Assembly: GCF_002007205.1 (NCBI RefSeq)
Contig: NZ_LAZS01000001.1
Location: forward strand, 62,001-126,000
Length of the DNA: 64,000 nt
Source of the DNA: Ensifer adhaerens
Lineage (GTDB): Bacteria; Pseudomonadota; Alphaproteobacteria; Rhizobiales; Rhizobiaceae
Direction: 5' to 3'
The notes beneath the pieces were generated by a model. That model worked only from the letters and a program-made list of their open reading frames with translations, made no database searches and had not been told where the DNA came from. The translations under genes and the position numbers were made by a program. Of the stretch, positions 8,780 through 17,303 are shown in pieces; position 1 is the first letter of the stretch; each line of letters starts with the position of its first letter.

Positions 8780-10237
8780 TTACTTTCCGCTGCCGACCAT
8801 GGAGGCGACCACCTGGGAGGCGACCTTCAGGCGCTGGCGGACCACGGCGCGGCCGAGGATTTCCATGCTGTCGAACAGCGGCAGCGAGCGCTGCGAGCCG
8901 GAAACCGCGACGAACAGCGGCGCCACGATCACCTTCAGCTTCTTGCCCATGCGCTCGGCGACCGCACGCAGTTCCGCTTCGATCGATTCCTTGTTCCATT
9001 CGAGGATCTTTTCCAGATCCGGCTGAACGGTGTTCAAGACTTCGAGCAGTTCCTCCGGCGTCGACTTGACGCCGGCAAAGGCTTCGGGCTTCAGGCCGAG
9101 ATCGGACTTGAACAGGAAGCTTGCGAGATCAGGCAGCTCGCCGAGCTTCGAGATGCGCGACTGGCTGAGCTTCAGGCCCTCTCTCAGTCGGTTGTTTTCC
9201 ATCGCCCAGGCAAGGACGCGGGCGGCGAATTCTTCTTCCGATAGCTTCTCGCGGATCCAGCGGGCGTTCAGCCAGTCGAGCTTCTGGATGTCGAAGATCG
9301 CGCCGGCCTTGGACAGGTTCTCCGGGTCGAACTTGGCCGCCAGTTCCTCGATGGTCAGCAACTCCTCGCCTTCGGCGATCTGGATGAAGAACAGGCCGAG
9401 GAAGTTCATCAGCGCTTCGGGCAGGTAGCCGAGGGCGGTGTAGTAGGAGATCGACGTCGGGTTCTTGCGCTTCGACAGCTTCGACTTGTCGGCATTGCGC
9501 ATCAGCGACAGGTGCATGAAGACCGGCGGCTCGAGGCCGAGATAGCGATAGATCAGGATGTGCTTCGGCACCGAGGCCAGCCACTCCTCGCCGCGGGCGA
9601 CGTGGGTGATCTTCATCAGGTGGTCGTCGACGACGTTGGCCATGTGGTAGGTCGGCATGCCGTCGGCCTTCAAGAGGACCTGCATGTCGACGGCATCCCA
9701 CGGAATTTCCACGTCGCCATAGACGCCGTCGGTAAACTTGCACGAGCCCTCGGTCGGGATCTTCATGCGCACGACATGCGGCTCGCCGGCGGCAACGCGC
9801 GAGGTCACTTCTTCGGCGGACAGGTGGAGACACAGGCCGTCATACTTCGACGGTTTGCCGGCGGCGCGCTGGCTCTCGCGCATCTGCTCCAGCCGCTCGG
9901 GCGTGCAGAAGCAGCGGAAGCCATGACCGTTCTCGACGATCTTTTCGACGTAAGGGCGGTACATGTCCTTGCGGTCGCTCTGGCGATAGGGGCCATAGGG
10001 GCCGCCGACGTCAGGACCTTCCGACCATTCGAGCCCGCACCATTTCAGCGCGTCCAGCACCTTCTGTTCAAACTCCGGCGTCGAGCGGGTGGCATCGGTG
10101 TCTTCGATGCGCAGGATGAACTCGCCGCCGTGCTTCTTCGCAAAGAGGTAGTTGAACAGAGCGATATAGGCGGTGCCGACATGCGGCTCGCCGGTGGGGG
10201 AGGGTGCGATGCGTACCCGGACTGCTGAATTTGCCAT
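8780..10237 (-). CDS. gltX: Glutamyl-tRNA synthetase
   Basis: The 485-residue class I synthetase charges tRNA-Glu and, in organisms that lack GlnRS, also tRNA-Gln for later amidation. The HIGH-type motif is PSPTGEPHVGTA near residue 10 and the KMSKS-type motif is KLSKRKN near residue 250. The start is set at 10237 (MANSAVRVRIAPSPTG) because the catalytic domain begins directly there; the 30-codon upstream extension is arginine-rich and not protein-like. It is the first gene of the gltX-lysS unit. Confidence 0.97.
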   Translation of the reverse strand: MANSAVRVRIAPSPTGEPHVGTAYIALFNYLFAKKHGGEFILRIEDTDATRSTPEFEQKVLDALKWCGLEWSEGPDVGGPYGPYRQSDRKDMYRPYVEKIVENGHGFRCFCTPERLEQMRESQRAAGKPSKYDGLCLHLSAEEVTSRVAAGEPHVVRMKIPTEGSCKFTDGVYGDVEIPWDAVDMQVLLKADGMPTYHMANVVDDHLMKITHVARGEEWLASVPKHILIYRYLGLEPPVFMHLSLMRNADKSKLSKRKNPTSISYYTALGYLPEALMNFLGLFFIQIAEGEELLTIEELAAKFDPENLSKAGAIFDIQKLDWLNARWIREKLSEEEFAARVLAWAMENNRLREGLKLSQSRISKLGELPDLASFLFKSDLGLKPEAFAGVKSTPEELLEVLNTVQPDLEKILEWNKESIEAELRAVAERMGKKLKVIVAPLFVAVSGSQRSLPLFDSMEILGRAVVRQRLKVASQVVASMVGSGK

Positions 10238-10395
10238 GGTCTTTGCCCGTCTGACGTGCTTCTCGCCCCTTGCCGGAGAAGAAGCCGGCCGCCGGGCGCG
10301 CATTTTATGGGAAGGAAAGGCCCGCAAGGGTGCCGCATTTGCGGTATCGGCAGGCTATTCCAATAGGCTCGCGTGAGACCATAGAACGCCGGTTA

Positions 10396-10433
10396 TGTCA
10401 ACGGAAACCGGATCACGCCGGTTTTTGTTGACA
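10396..10433. repeat. 38-bp imperfect inverted repeat ahead of the ArsR gene
   Basis: Outer arms TGTCAAC (10396-10402) and GTTGACA (10427-10433) and inner arms AAACCGG (10405-10411) and CCGGTTT (10418-10424) enclose the loop ATCACG. The right arm includes the candidate -35 hexamer of the arsR promoter. On RNA it would fold as a stem of about 16 pairs with G-U pairs. Confidence 0.6.
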
Positions 10434-10456
10434 CCGCTTACGGTGGGCGGTAATGA
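10428..10456 (+). promoter_or_regulatory. Candidate sigma-70 promoter of the ArsR gene
   Basis: TTGACA at 10428-10433 and TAATGA at 10451-10456 are separated by 17 bases, about 37 bases upstream of the ATG at 10493. A small palindrome AACCAAAAGGTT directly follows (10456-10467) and could be a self-operator. Confidence 0.45.
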
Positions 10457-10492
10457 ACCAAAAGGTTATTTAACTGAAAGGTTTTTTAGAAA

Positions 10493-10840
10493 ATGCCGGA
10501 AGATCGCTTGTCGACGACGCTCTCAGCCCTGGCCGACCCAACGCGCAGGGCGATCCTCGCCCGCCTCGCGCTCGGAGAAGCCTCGGTCGGCGAGCTGGCG
10601 GAGCCCTTCGAAATGAGCCTGCCGGCAGTCTCCAAGCATCTCAAGGTTCTCGAGCGCGCCGGGCTGATCAGCCGCGGCCGCGAAGCGCAGTGGCGGCCGT
10701 GCAAGCTTGAAGCCGCTCCGCTGGAGGACGTCAACAGCTGGCTCGATGGCTATCGCCGCTTCTGGGAGCAGAAGTTCGACCGTCTCGACGCCTATCTGCA
10801 GGAGCTGCAGAAGATCGATCCCGGCGCTGGCAAAAACTGA
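10493..10840 (+). CDS. ArsR-family metal/ligand-responsive transcription regulator
   Basis: This 115-residue protein is a winged-helix repressor. The helix-turn-helix reads VGELAEPFEMSLPAVSKHL (about residues 36-54), followed by the wing (LISRGREAQWRPCKL). The C-terminal helix (FWEQKFDRLDAYLQEL) is typical of the ArsR subgroup that normally controls a downstream SRPBCC/AHSA1 gene. No cysteine metal-site motif is seen, so metal sensing is unlikely. Here no SRPBCC gene follows; instead there is a 226-base structured spacer and a VOC protein. Confidence 0.88.
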   Translation: MPEDRLSTTLSALADPTRRAILARLALGEASVGELAEPFEMSLPAVSKHLKVLERAGLISRGREAQWRPCKLEAAPLEDVNSWLDGYRRFWEQKFDRLDAYLQELQKIDPGAGKN

Positions 10841-10984
10841 TCGCGCCGCCGGCTTCCGTCCTCGCCCGTTCTAGGCTAAGCAGAGCAGGTCGAAAAAGGC
10901 AGGACCGGATATGGTAAGCCCGGTCCCTTCGGTTTCTTAAACGAAGCTCTGCTCGAACGTCCCGTTCGAACCCGCGACGTGGTT

Positions 10985-11041
10985 CCGATGCAATCGCATC
11001 GGTCCGCGGCGGGTTGTATGCAATCGACGCAGTCCGCCGCG
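10985..11041. other. Two adjacent strong hairpins between ArsR and VOC genes
   Basis: Stem 1 pairs CCGATGC (10985-10991) with GCATCGG (10996-11002). Stem 2 pairs CGCGGCGG (11005-11012) with CCGCCGCG (11034-11041). The sequence ATGCAATCG occurs in both loops. Neither stem is followed by a T run, so they look like leader or operator structures rather than terminators. They end 25 bases before the VOC start. Confidence 0.5.
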
Positions 11042-11066
11042 TTACTCGAACACGGAGACTGTGAAC

Positions 11067-11447
11067 ATGCGACTGAACCATATCGACCTCCATAGCCCCA
11101 TCGTTGCCGAAACGGCGTCCTTCCTCATCGATCACTTCGGCCTGACGCTGGTCGAAAAGCGCGGCAAGGACGCCTTCTATCGCCTGACGGACGGCTCTGG
11201 CCTGGTGCTTGTCGTCAGCCCGCCAATCGCGGCGCTTGGCGGCGGCGACCAGGTGAGCCTCGGTGCCCAGACCTACCACATCGGCTTTCTGCTGCCGACG
11301 CGGGCCGAGGTCGACGACGCCTACCAACTGGTGTGCAAATCCGGTGCCCAGGTGATCCCGCCTGCCGATCGGCATGGCGCCTATGTCTTCTACACGGTGA
11401 TACCCGGCAACATCCTGGTCGAGGTCGGCCATCGCCCGGACGCTTGA
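11067..11447 (+). CDS. VOC-family (glyoxalase/bleomycin resistance-like) protein
   Basis: The 126-residue protein has one or two beta-alpha-beta-beta-beta units of the vicinal oxygen chelate fold. It begins MRLNHIDLHSP, where the histidine is a likely metal ligand, and ends PGNILVEVGHR, where the glutamate completes the site. The ATG at 11067 is preferred over the GTG at 11061 because GGAG (11054-11057) is well spaced from it. Substrate unknown. It could be co-regulated with the ArsR gene, but a structured 226-base gap separates them. Confidence 0.85.
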   Translation: MRLNHIDLHSPIVAETASFLIDHFGLTLVEKRGKDAFYRLTDGSGLVLVVSPPIAALGGGDQVSLGAQTYHIGFLLPTRAEVDDAYQLVCKSGAQVIPPADRHGAYVFYTVIPGNILVEVGHRPDA

Positions 11448-11628
11448 AGGGTTGAAATCGGATCGGAACGTTTCCTGAAGAGGTGCGTTTTCCAACCAGA
11501 AGGCGTGGGGTTCGACCCCGGCAAGCTGGGCGGCAAGGGGAAACGATCCCGTTTGTCTTGCCGCTGATGGCTCGCGGTTGACGGCCGGCCAGCCGGGCTC
11601 CGCGTCTTCTAGAACTCCCGCAAGCAGA

Positions 11629-11657
11629 AGGCCCGCATCTTGGATGCGGGCCTTTTT
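11629..11657. terminator. Strong terminator between VOC and TerC genes
   Basis: Perfect 11-bp stem (AGGCCCGCATC at 11629-11639, GATGCGGGCCT at 11643-11653) with a 3-base loop and T5. It lies between converging genes and can serve the plus-strand VOC transcript. Confidence 0.88.
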
Positions 11658-11684
11658 CTAGTGAAATCTCTGCGCCTAGGCTCG

Positions 11685-12434
11685 TCAGTCGAGCTTTCCG
11701 GCCTTCCTCAGCCGCGCATTGCGCGCGACCATGTTGAGGATTTCGACCAGCGCCGAGAAGGCCATGGCGGCGTAGATGTAGCCCTTCGGCACGTGCAGGC
11801 CCATGCCTTCGGCGATCAGCGTCGTGCCGATCATCAGGAGGAAGGCGAGCGCCAGCATGACGATCGTCGGGTTCCTCTCGATGAAGTTCGCGAGCGGGTT
11901 GGCGGCAACGAGCATGACCGTGACGGCGGCGATGACGGCGATGACCATGATCGGCAGGTGCGGTGTCATGCCGACGGCGGTGATGATGCTGTCGACCGAG
12001 AAGACGAGGTCGAGCAGCAGGATCTGGGCGATCGCAGCGCCAAAGCTGTTGATCGCCGAAGAGGCGATGAAGTCCTCGCCATGATCGGCCGGATCGACGT
12101 TGTGGTGGATTTCCTTGGTCGCCTTCCAGACGAGGAACAGACCGCCGGCAATGAGGATCATGTCCTTCCAGGAGAAGCCGTGGCCGAAGGCTTCGAACAC
12201 CGGCGTCGTCAACTTGACGATCCAGGCGACCGTGCCGAGCAGCGCTAGGCGCATGACGAGGGCAAGGGCGATACCGATGCGCCTGGCCTTTTCGCGATGC
12301 TCGACAGGTAGCTTGTTGGTGAGGATCGAGATGAAGATCAGGTTGTCGATGCCGAGAACCACCTCCATGACGACGAGGGTGACGAGGGCGACCCAGGCGG
12401 CGGGGTCTTGGGCTAGCAACAGGATGTCCTGCAT
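11685..12434 (-). CDS. TerC-family integral membrane protein
   Basis: The 249-residue protein has about seven transmembrane helices. The N-terminal signature [20 protein letters not shown] carries the conserved acidic residue of the family, and the second repeat has [14 protein letters not shown]. These paired acidic motifs are typical of TerC/Alx, which are linked to tellurite resistance and, in several bacteria, manganese export. Nothing else of a tellurite operon is nearby, so a manganese or general metal role is at least as likely. It is preceded by its own spacer and probably monocistronic. Confidence 0.9.
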   Translation of the reverse strand: MQDILLLAQDPAAWVALVTLVVMEVVLGIDNLIFISILTNKLPVEHREKARRIGIALALVMRLALLGTVAWIVKLTTPVFEAFGHGFSWKDMILIAGGLFLVWKATKEIHHNVDPADHGEDFIASSAINSFGAAIAQILLLDLVFSVDSIITAVGMTPHLPIMVIAVIAAVTVMLVAANPLANFIERNPTIVMLALAFLLMIGTTLIAEGMGLHVPKGYIYAAMAFSALVEILNMVARNARLRKAGKLD

Positions 12435-12511
12435 CGGCGATCTTTCTTTTTGGGTGGCGCGTCGTCGCGCAAGAATCGCCGAAAGTATTTAAGAAACATT
12501 GCGGACGTGAC

Positions 12512-12541
12512 AAGCGCCGCCACTCTATTGCAGCGGCGCTT
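12512..12541 (-). terminator. Hairpin after the AraC-family gene
   Basis: Perfect 9-bp stem (AAGCGCCGC at 12512-12520, GCGGCGCTT at 12533-12541). It lies 7 bases past the stop of the AraC gene. The T run is weak, so efficiency is uncertain. Confidence 0.55.
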
Positions 12542-12547
12542 TACCGT

Positions 12548-13387
12548 TTACGATTTGACCGGAATCCACAATTCGACGACGCCCATGCCCGAATGCGGAT
12601 CGAAGCGTTCGTCGTAGCGCTCGATGAGATCGGGCGTTTCGCCGTGCTCAAGGCCGGACTCGGGCAGCCAGGTGCCGAAGACATGGTCGGCGGTCTTGGC
12701 GATGGCCGAGATGTGGCCGCGATGCAGGAACACGGCATAGCGCTGCCTCGGCAGCTTCAGCGTCGAAAAGCCCTCGGGCAGATCGCCCGTGTCGCTCATT
12801 TCCACGGCCGCCATGTAGCGGAAGGTGCCGGCCTCGCCGTTGCTCTCGTTGCAAACGCCATAGGCGACGTTGCCCTTCTGGCCGGGAATATTGCCGAAAT
12901 GGCGGTTGAACCGCTGCCAGAGCGACGGAATGCCCTCCGTGCGGCTATAGGCATAGGTTTCCGAAAGGCCCGCGAGCAGCAGCGGTGGGCTGTCTTCAAA
13001 GCGCGGCGGGTCGATCTTCAAGAGGCGGGTGTCGTCCATCCTTAAGGGCTCCATCAGTGCGATGTTTCGAACATGCCTCTGCTTGCGCACCGTTTCCGGC
13101 GTCACGCCGAACTGGTCGCGAAAGGCACGGGTGAAAGCCTCGTGCGAGCCGTAGCCCGCATCGAGGGCTACCGAGAGAATGCTGATGGACCCATCGGCCA
13201 GCGCCCGGGCGGCATCGCTCAGCCGTCGGCCGCGAATATAGGCGCTGATCGATCGGCCGGTGACCAGCCCGAAAACGCGCGAGAGATGAAAGCGCGAAAG
13301 GCCCGCGGCCCCCGCGATTTCATCCAGCGAAATGTCCTTTGCGAAATGGCTCTCGATGAACCAGACCGCTCGACCGATGGCACTCAT
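12548..13387 (-). CDS. AraC-family regulator with GyrI-like effector domain
   Basis: The 279-residue protein has its two-helix-turn-helix DNA-binding domain at the N-terminus (about residues 5-100: LDEIAGAAGLSRFHLSRVF and SILSVALDAGYGSHEAFTRAF). A C-terminal AraC_E_bind/GyrI-like domain of about 150 residues follows, the fold used by Rob and BmrR to bind small molecules. The start is the third of three consecutive start codons (13387), best spaced from the AAGGGAG site. No obvious target gene is adjacent on this strand. Confidence 0.9.
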   Translation of the reverse strand: MSAIGRAVWFIESHFAKDISLDEIAGAAGLSRFHLSRVFGLVTGRSISAYIRGRRLSDAARALADGSISILSVALDAGYGSHEAFTRAFRDQFGVTPETVRKQRHVRNIALMEPLRMDDTRLLKIDPPRFEDSPPLLLAGLSETYAYSRTEGIPSLWQRFNRHFGNIPGQKGNVAYGVCNESNGEAGTFRYMAAVEMSDTGDLPEGFSTLKLPRQRYAVFLHRGHISAIAKTADHVFGTWLPESGLEHGETPDLIERYDERFDPHSGMGVVELWIPVKS

Positions 13388-13498
13388 CATCACTCCCTTG
13401 GCAGCGCCCCGGTGATAGGGTGTTGCCTCAAGGCGCGCTTGATCGCAATTGCTGGATTGTAACGCCGGACGGTCGCCAAGAGTTCGGCTTCGGCCGTT

Positions 13499-14197
13499 CT
13501 ATTTCTTTGGTCCGTAGGCGGACATGAAGACGCGCACGGCGGCGGTGACCGTCGCCTCGATCTGTTCCTTCGGCGGCGCGGAGCACATGCCGCCGAACAG
13601 CCGGTGCTTGAACAGCCCGGCCTGCGCCATCTCGATGAACTGGCGGGCGGCCATTTCGGTGTTTTCGATGTCGAGCGTGCCGGCGGGAACCTGGCGATCG
13701 AGATAGGATTTCAAGACCGTATAGCCGTTCTCCGGCGCCTCGCTGAAGAAGCGTTCGGCCAGATGCGGCATGCGGTCGATGACGCCGATCACCATGCGCA
13801 TGGAGCGGATCGTTTCTTCCGCCGTCATGCTCGTCGTCAGCGTCACGCCGAAATCGTAGAGCGATTCCTCGACGTCGTCATGGTCGTTGAGCGCGTGCTT
13901 GGCGGTCTGGACCACCCGGGTCTTGCCCTTGATGATCAGCGCCTTGAACAGGTCTTCCTTGTTCTCGAAATAGACGTAGAGCGTGCCCTTGGAGACGCCG
14001 GCCTCGCGGGTGATGTCGTTCATGCTGGCGGCGTCGAAGCCCTGGCTCAGGAACGCGCGGCGCGCGCCTTCGAGGATCTGTTCACGCTTGGCTGGATCCT
14101 CGCCGGCGGCATGACGGCCGCCGCCCGAACAGAGATCCTCTTCCATGCCGGCTGCCGGCTGCATGACGTCCTGGGTTCCGGTCTTTGCCCCGCTCAT
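13499..14197 (-). CDS. emrR: TetR-family repressor of the divergent emrAB genes
   Basis: The 232-residue protein has a TetR N-terminal helix-turn-helix at about residues 38-84 (MNDITREAGVSKGTLYVYF). It is preceded by an unusual 35-residue extension with a Gly/His-rich patch. The C-terminal TetR_C region (MAARQFIEMAQAGLFKHRLF) is of the AcrR/EmrR kind. The gene diverges from emrA, and two related palindromes lie in the 157-base shared region, as expected for a local repressor that is released by drugs or plant phenolics. In S. meliloti a TetR repressor with this arrangement is known as EmrR; identity here is by gene order and domain. Confidence 0.85.
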   Translation of the reverse strand: MSGAKTGTQDVMQPAAGMEEDLCSGGGRHAAGEDPAKREQILEGARRAFLSQGFDAASMNDITREAGVSKGTLYVYFENKEDLFKALIIKGKTRVVQTAKHALNDHDDVEESLYDFGVTLTTSMTAEETIRSMRMVIGVIDRMPHLAERFFSEAPENGYTVLKSYLDRQVPAGTLDIENTEMAARQFIEMAQAGLFKHRLFGGMCSAPPKEQIEATVTAAVRVFMSAYGPKK

Positions 14198-14239
14198 GAT
14201 GGTCGCTTGTTTCCGTCCTGCTCATATTAAATTTCAGTC

Positions 14240-14259
14240 ATCGAACCACGCGGTTCGAT
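14240..14259. promoter_or_regulatory. Candidate EmrR operator, proximal to emrR
   Basis: Perfect palindrome: ATCGAACC (14240-14247), four-base centre, GGTTCGAT (14252-14259). It shares the GAACC/GGTTC core with the site at 14305-14318. Confidence 0.65.
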
Positions 14260-14304
14260 TTCCTCTTGATATGCGTCCAGAAAGGGCTTATGTCAAGTTC
14301 AATC

Positions 14305-14318
14305 GAACCGAACGGTTC
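14305..14318. promoter_or_regulatory. Candidate EmrR operator, proximal to emrA
   Basis: Palindrome GAACCG (14305-14310), AA, CGGTTC (14313-14318), located 37 bases before the emrA start and overlapping its likely promoter. The core repeats that of the site at 14240-14259, with a shorter centre. Confidence 0.6.
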
Positions 14319-14354
14319 AGTTCGTTCAGCAATCCTTAACCAGGCCGGTGCCCA

Positions 14355-15566
14355 ATGTCCGCATCCAACACGTCCAGCGCTGCCCGCGTCCGTCCCGTCG
14401 ACGAGAATTTTGAAGTGCAGCAGGAAACCGCGCTTGAGGCAAAGGCGCCTGCCGCGGAGCAGGCGGCCGCGCCGGCCCCGACAAAGGAAGCCACCGCGCC
14501 GCAGAAGAAGGCGCGCAAGCCCATCCTCCCGGTGCTCGGTCTCGCGCTTCTGGCGGCCGGCGGCTGGTACGGCTACGACTGGTGGACCAATGGCCGCTTC
14601 ATGGTCTCCACCGATGACGCGTATATCGAAGGCGACATCGCGACGATCTCGCCGAAGGTATCGGGCTATGTCGCCAAGGTCGACGCCGTCGCCAACCAGA
14701 AGGTGAAGGCGGGCGATCCGCTGGTCACGCTCGATGATGGCGACTACCGCATTGCTGCGGAGCAGGCGGAAGCCAAGATCGCCACCCAGAAGCTGGCGCT
14801 CAGCCGCTTCGATGCGCAGATTGCCGGTGCCAAGGCGAGCCTTGCTCAGACGCAAGCGCAGAAAAAGGCTCTCGAAGCGACGGTGCGCGGCGCCGAACTC
14901 GCGCAGAAGCGCGCGAGCGACCTCCAGTCCAAGGCCGTCGGTACCGTCGCTTCGCTTGACAACGCCGAAGTGGCGCTCGACCAGGCACGGGCAAACCTTG
15001 CCGGGGCGGACGCCAACATCGCCGCTTCCAATGCAAGCATCACGGTGCTTGAAGCGCAGCGCACCGAGGCTGAAAGCGAGATCCGCTCGCTGGAACTTGC
15101 GCGCGACAAGGCCAACCGCGACCTCGGCTTCACCGTGCTGAAGGCGCCCTATGACGGCATCGTCGGCAATGTCGCGGTGCAGGTCGGCGACCTCGTCTCG
15201 GCCGGCCAGCGGCTTGCGGCGCTTGTTCCGGTCGACCAGCTCTACATCGACGCCAACTTCAAGGAGACGCAGATCGCCCATCTGGTGCCAGGCTCCAAGG
15301 TGAAGGTGCATGTGGACGCCTATGAGGATCACGCGATCGAAGGCACGGTCGCCTCGATTTCGCCGGCTTCCGGCTCGGTCTTCTCGCTGCTGCCGGCTGA
15401 AAACGCCACCGGCAACTTCACCAAGGTAATCCAGCGCGTGCCGGTGCGCATCACCCTGCCGGCCGACGTCCTGGCGGAAGGCCATCTGCGGGCGGGGCTG
15501 AGCGTCGTCGTCGATGTCGACACGCGCACGGCGCCCGATGGAACCAAGGTCGCCGCGACCAAGTAA
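14355..15566 (+). CDS. emrA: EmrA-type membrane fusion protein of multidrug efflux system
   Basis: The 403-residue protein is the periplasmic adaptor that links an inner-membrane MFS pump to an outer-membrane channel. A cytosolic Ala/Pro-rich tail (1-55) is followed by one membrane helix (about 57-75, LPVLGLALLAAGGWYGYDWW). Then come a split biotinyl-lipoyl domain (DDAYIEGDIATISPKVSGYV), a long coiled-coil hairpin (about 145-250, rich in Ala, Glu, Gln) and the beta-barrel end (LRAGLSVVVDVDT). It is the first gene of the emrAB unit and faces emrR. The outer-membrane partner is not in the window. Confidence 0.93.
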   Translation: MSASNTSSAARVRPVDENFEVQQETALEAKAPAAEQAAAPAPTKEATAPQKKARKPILPVLGLALLAAGGWYGYDWWTNGRFMVSTDDAYIEGDIATISPKVSGYVAKVDAVANQKVKAGDPLVTLDDGDYRIAAEQAEAKIATQKLALSRFDAQIAGAKASLAQTQAQKKALEATVRGAELAQKRASDLQSKAVGTVASLDNAEVALDQARANLAGADANIAASNASITVLEAQRTEAESEIRSLELARDKANRDLGFTVLKAPYDGIVGNVAVQVGDLVSAGQRLAALVPVDQLYIDANFKETQIAHLVPGSKVKVHVDAYEDHAIEGTVASISPASGSVFSLLPAENATGNFTKVIQRVPVRITLPADVLAEGHLRAGLSVVVDVDTRTAPDGTKVAATK

Positions 15567-15580
15567 GCGGACGAAATGCC

Positions 15581-15604
15581 GGCGCGCCCTCGGGCGCGCC
15601 TTTT
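15581..15604 (+). terminator. Terminator-like hairpin between emrA and emrB
   Basis: Perfect 8-bp GC stem GGCGCGCC (15581-15588 and 15593-15600), tetraloop CTCG, then TTTT. It lies 15 bases after the emrA stop, inside what is expected to be one operon, so it may act as a partial terminator or an mRNA-stabilising stem. Confidence 0.75.
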
Positions 15605-15713
15605 GTCGAGACCCCGGCGCCACGGAGCGCGGTCAAGTCCGGAACGCCGGCGCGGCGAAACGCGCATGTCCAGAACGCTGGCGCCAGGGGCGCCCATGCA
15701 AGGAGTGGCTGAG

Positions 15714-17303
15714 ATGGCCGCAACGGCAACAGCAGGCTCGGTGGCGGCCGCCGCACCGAAGGTCGAGGAACATATGGATCCGAAGAGGCTGATCGCCTTC
15801 TTCGCCATGGTCGTCGGCATGTTCATGGCGATCCTCGACATCCAGATCGTCTCGGCCTCGCTTGCCGAAATCCAGGCCGGTCTCTCGGCCGGTTCGGACG
15901 AGATCGGCTGGGTGCAGACCTCCTACCTCATCGCCGAAGTCATCATGATCCCGCTCTCGGGCACGCTGGCGCGCATCGTCTCGACGCGCGTGCTGTTTTC
16001 GGTTTCGGCAGCGGGCTTCACCGCGGCAAGCGCGCTTGCGGCGACGGCGACGAACATCGACCAGATGATCGTCTACCGTGCGATCCAGGGCTTTATCGGC
16101 GGCGGCATGATCCCGTCGGTCTTTGCGGCCGCCTTCACCATCTTCCCGCCGTCGAAGCGCAACATCGTCTCGCCGATCATCGGCCTGATCGCGACCTTGG
16201 CGCCGACGATCGGCCCGACGGTCGGCGGCTATCTCAGCCATGCCTTCTCCTGGCACTGGCTGTTTCTCGTCAACGTCATTCCCGGCATCATCGTTGCGAC
16301 GCTCACCTGGACCTTCATTGACTTCGACAAGCCGGAGCTTGGCCTCTTCAAGAAGTTCGACTGGTGGGGCCTGGCCTCGATGGCGATCTTCCTCGGCGCG
16401 CTCGAATACGTGCTGGAAGAGGGCAATGCCAACGACTGGTTCAACGACGAGCATATCGTCATCGGCGCGGTCGCTTCGGCGCTGGCGGCGATCGTGTTCT
16501 TCTACCGCGCCTTCAAGGTGGATTTTCCGGTCGTCGATCTCCGGGCCTTTGCCAACCGAAACTTCGCCTTCGGCTCGATGTTCTCCTTCGTCATGGGCAT
16601 CGGCCTTTATGGCCTGACCTATCTCTATCCGCTCTATCTCGGGCGCATTCGCGGTTACGATTCGCTGATGATCGGGGAGACCATGTTCGTCTCGGGTCTC
16701 GCCATGTTCGTAACCGCGCCGGTCGCCGGCATTCTTTCGGGCAAGCTCGATCCGCGCGTGCTGATGACGATCGGCTTTACCAGCTTTGCCGCCGGCACCT
16801 GGATGATGGGCCACCTGACGGCCGACTGGGACTTCTACGAGCTGTTCATCCCGCAGATCCTGCGCGGCGTCGGGCTGATGCTGTGCATGGTGCCGATCAA
16901 CAACATCGCGCTCGGCACCATGCCGCCGGCGCGCATGCGCGGCGCCTCGGGCCTCTTCAACCTGACCCGCAACCTCGGCGGTGCCGTCGGGCTTGCGGTC
17001 ATCAACACGATCCTGACCCAGCGCCAGGATTTCCACTATGCGCGGCTTGCCGAGCACGTGCAGTGGGGCAATCCGGAGGCGATGGAGCGGTTCAACAACA
17101 TGGCCGCCAACTTCAACGCCCACGGCCTCGATGGCACGACGATCGCGATCAAGCAGCTTGCGGGCATGGCGCAGCAGCAGGCGATCATCCTGTCCTTCGG
17201 CGACATTTTCATGCTGTTGACGGTGCTGTTCCTGTCGCTGATCCTCGGCGTGATGATGATCAAGAAGCCGCAAGGCGTCGGGCCGGGCGGCGACGGCCAC
17301 TAG
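15714..17303 (+). CDS. emrB: EmrB/QacA (DHA2) drug:proton antiporter
   Basis: The 529-residue inner-membrane carrier has about 14 transmembrane helices, as usual for DHA2-type MFS pumps. Motifs include MAILDIQIVSASL near the N-terminus, YRAIQGFIGGGMIPSVF (motif C region) and PTIGPTVGGYLSHAFSWHWLF split across helix 5. The start at 15714 is set by AAGGAG at 15700-15705; the open frame extends 46 codons further upstream but that part is low-complexity Arg/Pro and overlaps the inter-gene hairpin. It works with EmrA to export hydrophobic drugs and is probably under EmrR control. Confidence 0.94.
   Translation: MAATATAGSVAAAAPKVEEHMDPKRLIAFFAMVVGMFMAILDIQIVSASLAEIQAGLSAGSDEIGWVQTSYLIAEVIMIPLSGTLARIVSTRVLFSVSAAGFTAASALAATATNIDQMIVYRAIQGFIGGGMIPSVFAAAFTIFPPSKRNIVSPIIGLIATLAPTIGPTVGGYLSHAFSWHWLFLVNVIPGIIVATLTWTFIDFDKPELGLFKKFDWWGLASMAIFLGALEYVLEEGNANDWFNDEHIVIGAVASALAAIVFFYRAFKVDFPVVDLRAFANRNFAFGSMFSFVMGIGLYGLTYLYPLYLGRIRGYDSLMIGETMFVSGLAMFVTAPVAGILSGKLDPRVLMTIGFTSFAAGTWMMGHLTADWDFYELFIPQILRGVGLMLCMVPINNIALGTMPPARMRGASGLFNLTRNLGGAVGLAVINTILTQRQDFHYARLAEHVQWGNPEAMERFNNMAANFNAHGLDGTTIAIKQLAGMAQQQAIILSFGDIFMLLTVLFLSLILGVMMIKKPQGVGPGGDGH

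Noticed and set aside
7450-9069. A 539-codon open frame on the plus strand over lysS and the end of gltX
   Set aside because: It is antisense to two essential synthetase genes with clear motifs; long antisense frames are common in DNA this rich in GC, and its Arg/His/Asp-rich content is not protein-like.
11485-11560. A tRNA-like stretch with GGGGTTCGACCCC resembling a T-arm
   Set aside because: The stem pairs only two to four bases in the tRNA register, and no acceptor stem, D-arm or CCA end could be found.
15633-17300. A 555-codon open frame on the minus strand opposite emrB
   Set aside because: emrB has an unmistakable DHA2 pattern; the antisense product is highly charged without domains.
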